Shown piece by piece: positions 4,762 to 6,023 of a stretch of 6,023 nucleotides of DNA. The position numbers and the translations under genes are program-made. The DNA lies in contig JAGKWN010000169.1 of NCBI GenBank assembly GCA_021151805.1, positions 1-6,023 on the forward strand, written 5' to 3'. The stretch is from Cytophagaceae bacterium (lineage in GTDB: Bacteria; Bacteroidota; Bacteroidia; Cytophagales; Cytophagaceae). The notes beneath the pieces are model-generated. The model ran no database searches. It had not been told where the DNA came from and saw only the letters and a program-made list of their open reading frames with translations. Each line of letters opens with the position of its first letter. Within the stretch, counting starts at the first letter, position 1.

Positions 4762-5721
4762 ATGTCTCAAATTTCCTATCATGCTTCACATGAGCAGTTC
4801 CGCCCTTCAGACCTGCTTACTTATGTAAAGCTCGCTGAACAATCGGGTTTTACGGCTTGCCATTCTTCGGATCATTTTCACCCCTGGAGCAAACGGCAAG
4901 GCCAAAGCGGTTTTGCGTTCAGCTGGCTGGGTGCAGCCATGGAAGCAACGAGTTTTCCATTCAGTATCATTACTGCCCCTGGTCAGCGTTATCATCCAGC
5001 TATTGTAGCGCAGGCTATTGCGACATTAACGGAGATGTATCCAGAAAGGCTTGAAGTTGCTTTGGGTAGCGGAGAAGCGTTGAATGAACATATTACCGGA
5101 ACACCATGGCCACATAAGCAAGCGCGTAATCAGCGATTGCTGGAATGTGCAAATGTGATCAGGCGATTGCTGAATGGTGAAACAGTAAATCATTTTGGCA
5201 TGGTAAAGGTACATGAAGCGAAACTTTACACACTTCCGGAAAAACCTCCCGGACTCATGTGCGCAGCGCTTTCTGCTGAAACGGCTCAATGGGCTGGAAA
5301 TTGGGCGGATGGATTACTGACTATATACCAGGAAGAGGAAGAAATGCAGAAAGTTATTGAAGCATTCCGTAATCATGGTGGCGAAGGTAAGCCTGTACAT
5401 GTACAAATAGCATTCTCATATGCCCGTGATAAAAGACAAGCCAGAGAACAGGCTCATCACCAATGGCGTTCAAATAGTATTGCTAAAGATCACCTTAGTA
5501 ATTTATACAGCGTTGAACATTTTGACACAGCTTCTGAAGCCATTACGGAAGAAGAGGTCGTTTCAAAGCTTCCTGTTTCTTCCAGTACCCAGTTTTTTGT
5601 TGATTTGCTATCTTCGATAAAATCCTTTGGAATTGATAATATCATTCTGCATAATGTAAATAAGTTGCAGGATGATTTTATCAATGATTTCGGACAGGCT
5701 GTTTTGCCTGCCATACGCTGA
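4762..5721 (+). CDS. LLM-class flavin-dependent oxidoreductase (probable non-F420 type)
   Basis: The 319-aa protein belongs to the bacterial luciferase-like TIM-barrel superfamily. The overall pattern closely matches what I recall of the TIGR03885-type branch (probable non-F420 flavinoid oxidoreductases), which is related to the F420-dependent TIGR03557 group but occurs in species lacking F420. Landmarks are YHASHEQF at 6-13, the SDHFHPW motif at 36-42, GQSGFAFSWLGAA at 47-59, GQRYHPA at 74-80, the LGSGEALNEHITG segment at 101-113, and WADGLLT at 181-187. Such enzymes probably bind FMN and oxidise or reduce a small organic substrate in the cytoplasm; the substrate is unknown. The ATG at 4762 is supported by the conserved start of the barrel (ISYHASHEQF). 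An out-of-frame ATG sits 4 bases upstream. The gene stands alone on its strand, with its own upstream element and a hairpin terminator starting 10 bases past the stop. Length is typical and no catalytic motif seems missing. Confidence 0.88.
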   Translation: MSQISYHASHEQFRPSDLLTYVKLAEQSGFTACHSSDHFHPWSKRQGQSGFAFSWLGAAMEATSFPFSIITAPGQRYHPAIVAQAIATLTEMYPERLEVALGSGEALNEHITGTPWPHKQARNQRLLECANVIRRLLNGETVNHFGMVKVHEAKLYTLPEKPPGLMCAALSAETAQWAGNWADGLLTIYQEEEEMQKVIEAFRNHGGEGKPVHVQIAFSYARDKRQAREQAHHQWRSNSIAKDHLSNLYSVEHFDTASEAITEEEVVSKLPVSSSTQFFVDLLSSIKSFGIDNIILHNVNKLQDDFINDFGQAVLPAIR

Positions 5722-5731
5722 AAGATATAGT

Positions 5732-5760
5732 TTAAAAAGGTAGAAGAGCTACCCTTTTAA
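5732..5760. terminator. Bidirectional intrinsic terminator between the LLM and DUF3606 genes
   Basis: Arms 5732-5743 and 5749-5760 pair at 11 of 12 positions (one A-C mismatch) around a 5-base loop AAGAG. The inner stem is GGTAG/CTACC and the outer part is A/T-rich, so each strand reads a stem followed by a T-rich tail. It lies 10 bases after the oxidoreductase stop. The DUF3606 stop codon (5749-5751) and its last codons are inside the right arm, so the coding end doubles as the terminator. Confidence 0.75.
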
Positions 5761-5925
5761 CTCTTCTTTTACAGATTCTGCAGAAGTGCCTACACGTTCT
5801 ACTACAGCAATCAATTCTTCTTTACTGATTTTAAGTTCCTCTGACCACCATTTCAACTCATATGGTTCATGAATGTTTATTCTGCTCGAATCCTGTGGGT
5901 TTTTTCTGTCTAAATTGTCTGCCAT
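5749..5925 (-). CDS. DUF3606 family small protein
   Basis: This is a 58-aa reading frame: ATG at 5923-5925 on the minus strand, TAG at 5749-5751. The protein begins MADNLDRKNPQDSSRINIHE, continues PYELKWWSEELKISKEEL, then has IAVVERVGTSAESVKEEL. This is the full DUF3606 pattern: a DRSRIN-like N-terminus (here DSSRIN at residues 12-17), an aromatic Y-E-x-x-W-W core (22-27), a K-I-S-K-E-E-L helix start (32-38), and V-x-x-V-G-x-S-A-x-x-V-x-x-x-L at the end. Members are small, soluble and highly charged, widespread in soil bacteria, and of unknown function. The predicted fold is two or three short helices. It converges on the oxidoreductase gene with a shared hairpin terminator. No clear TAnnTTTG box precedes it. 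I am confident it is a real gene because the whole length fits the family. Confidence 0.88.
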   Translation of the reverse strand: MADNLDRKNPQDSSRINIHEPYELKWWSEELKISKEELIAVVERVGTSAESVKEELKG

Positions 5926-6023
5926 AACTGTATAATTTTAGTGGTTAAATGGTGAATGGAAATCCAAGTGCAATTTCGGTATGCTATATCAGATATCAGT
6001 ATCATATAAATAGTATTCATTGT
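5926..6023. other. Non-coding end region upstream of the DUF3606 gene
   Basis: Ninety-eight AT-rich bases with no supported gene. It should hold the DUF3606 promoter, but I find no good -7 or -33 match on the minus strand. The one visible pattern is ATATCAG twice in tandem at 5986-5999, followed by a partial third copy TATCA. Confidence 0.5.
5986..5999 (+). repeat. Short tandem repeat, 2 x ATATCAG
   Basis: Two perfect adjacent 7-base units followed by TATCA at 6000-6004, about 60-75 bases upstream of the DUF3606 start. It contains the palindrome GATATC. It could be an operator-like site but may be chance in AT-rich DNA. Confidence 0.5.

Noticed and set aside
4762..5721. F420-dependent dehydrogenase call for the LLM gene
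   Set aside because: The overall motif set fits the branch found in organisms without F420, and nothing in the window suggests F420 synthesis in this lineage.

Overview
The window looks like a chromosomal segment from a Bacteroidota bacterium with moderate-to-low GC, possibly a Cytophaga-like member. The evidence is a DUF4421-type outer-membrane barrel protein, a Bacteroidota-style divergent CinA/PncC, AT-rich upstream regions with TAnnTTTG-like -7 boxes, and start codons without a clear Shine-Dalgarno sequence. The genus is a guess and cannot be proved from 6 kb. I see no rRNA, tRNA, CRISPR array, insertion sequence or phage gene.

Layout. (1) 72-1087, plus strand: a CinA C-terminal domain protein (NMN-deamidase family) overlaps by 4 bp with a family I inorganic pyrophosphatase, so the pair is probably translationally coupled. 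(2) 2753-1119, minus strand: a tight three-gene run of small membrane proteins, comprising an unrecognised 151-aa protein, a DUF6766 protein made of two internal repeats, and a YetF/DUF421 protein. The gaps between them are 1 and 8 bp. (3) 2900-4280, plus strand: a DUF4421 outer-membrane barrel protein, then a SemiSWEET sugar transporter 19 bp downstream. (4) 4637/4604-4296, minus strand: a small conserved soluble protein of unknown function, convergent with the SemiSWEET and divergent from the next gene. (5) 4762-5721, plus strand: an LLM-class flavin oxidoreductase of the type found in organisms that do not make F420. (6) 5925-5749, minus strand: a 58-residue DUF3606 protein. It converges on the oxidoreductase gene, and a strong bidirectional terminator-like hairpin lies between and partly inside the two. 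The last ~100 bases hold no gene I can support.

How the parts may work together. CinA/PncC and pyrophosphatase both fit nucleotide and NAD housekeeping. The three minus-strand membrane proteins look like one envelope-associated unit of unknown role; DUF6766, YetF and DUF3606 proteins are all small accessory genes without established functions. The barrel protein plus SemiSWEET could move a solute across the outer and inner membranes, but that is only an inference from adjacency.

The most unusual signal is non-coding. The regions upstream of the DUF4421 gene and of the LLM oxidoreductase gene, 1.85 kb apart, align without gaps for about 70 bp. They share a nearly identical 19-mer, then a 19-base spacer, then a conserved ATCCTTTT block and -7-like TA at the same offset. 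This suggests a shared regulator or promoter class linking two otherwise unrelated genes. Apart from that, the region is mostly ordinary accessory or housekeeping content, and I do not see a clearly new multi-gene system.
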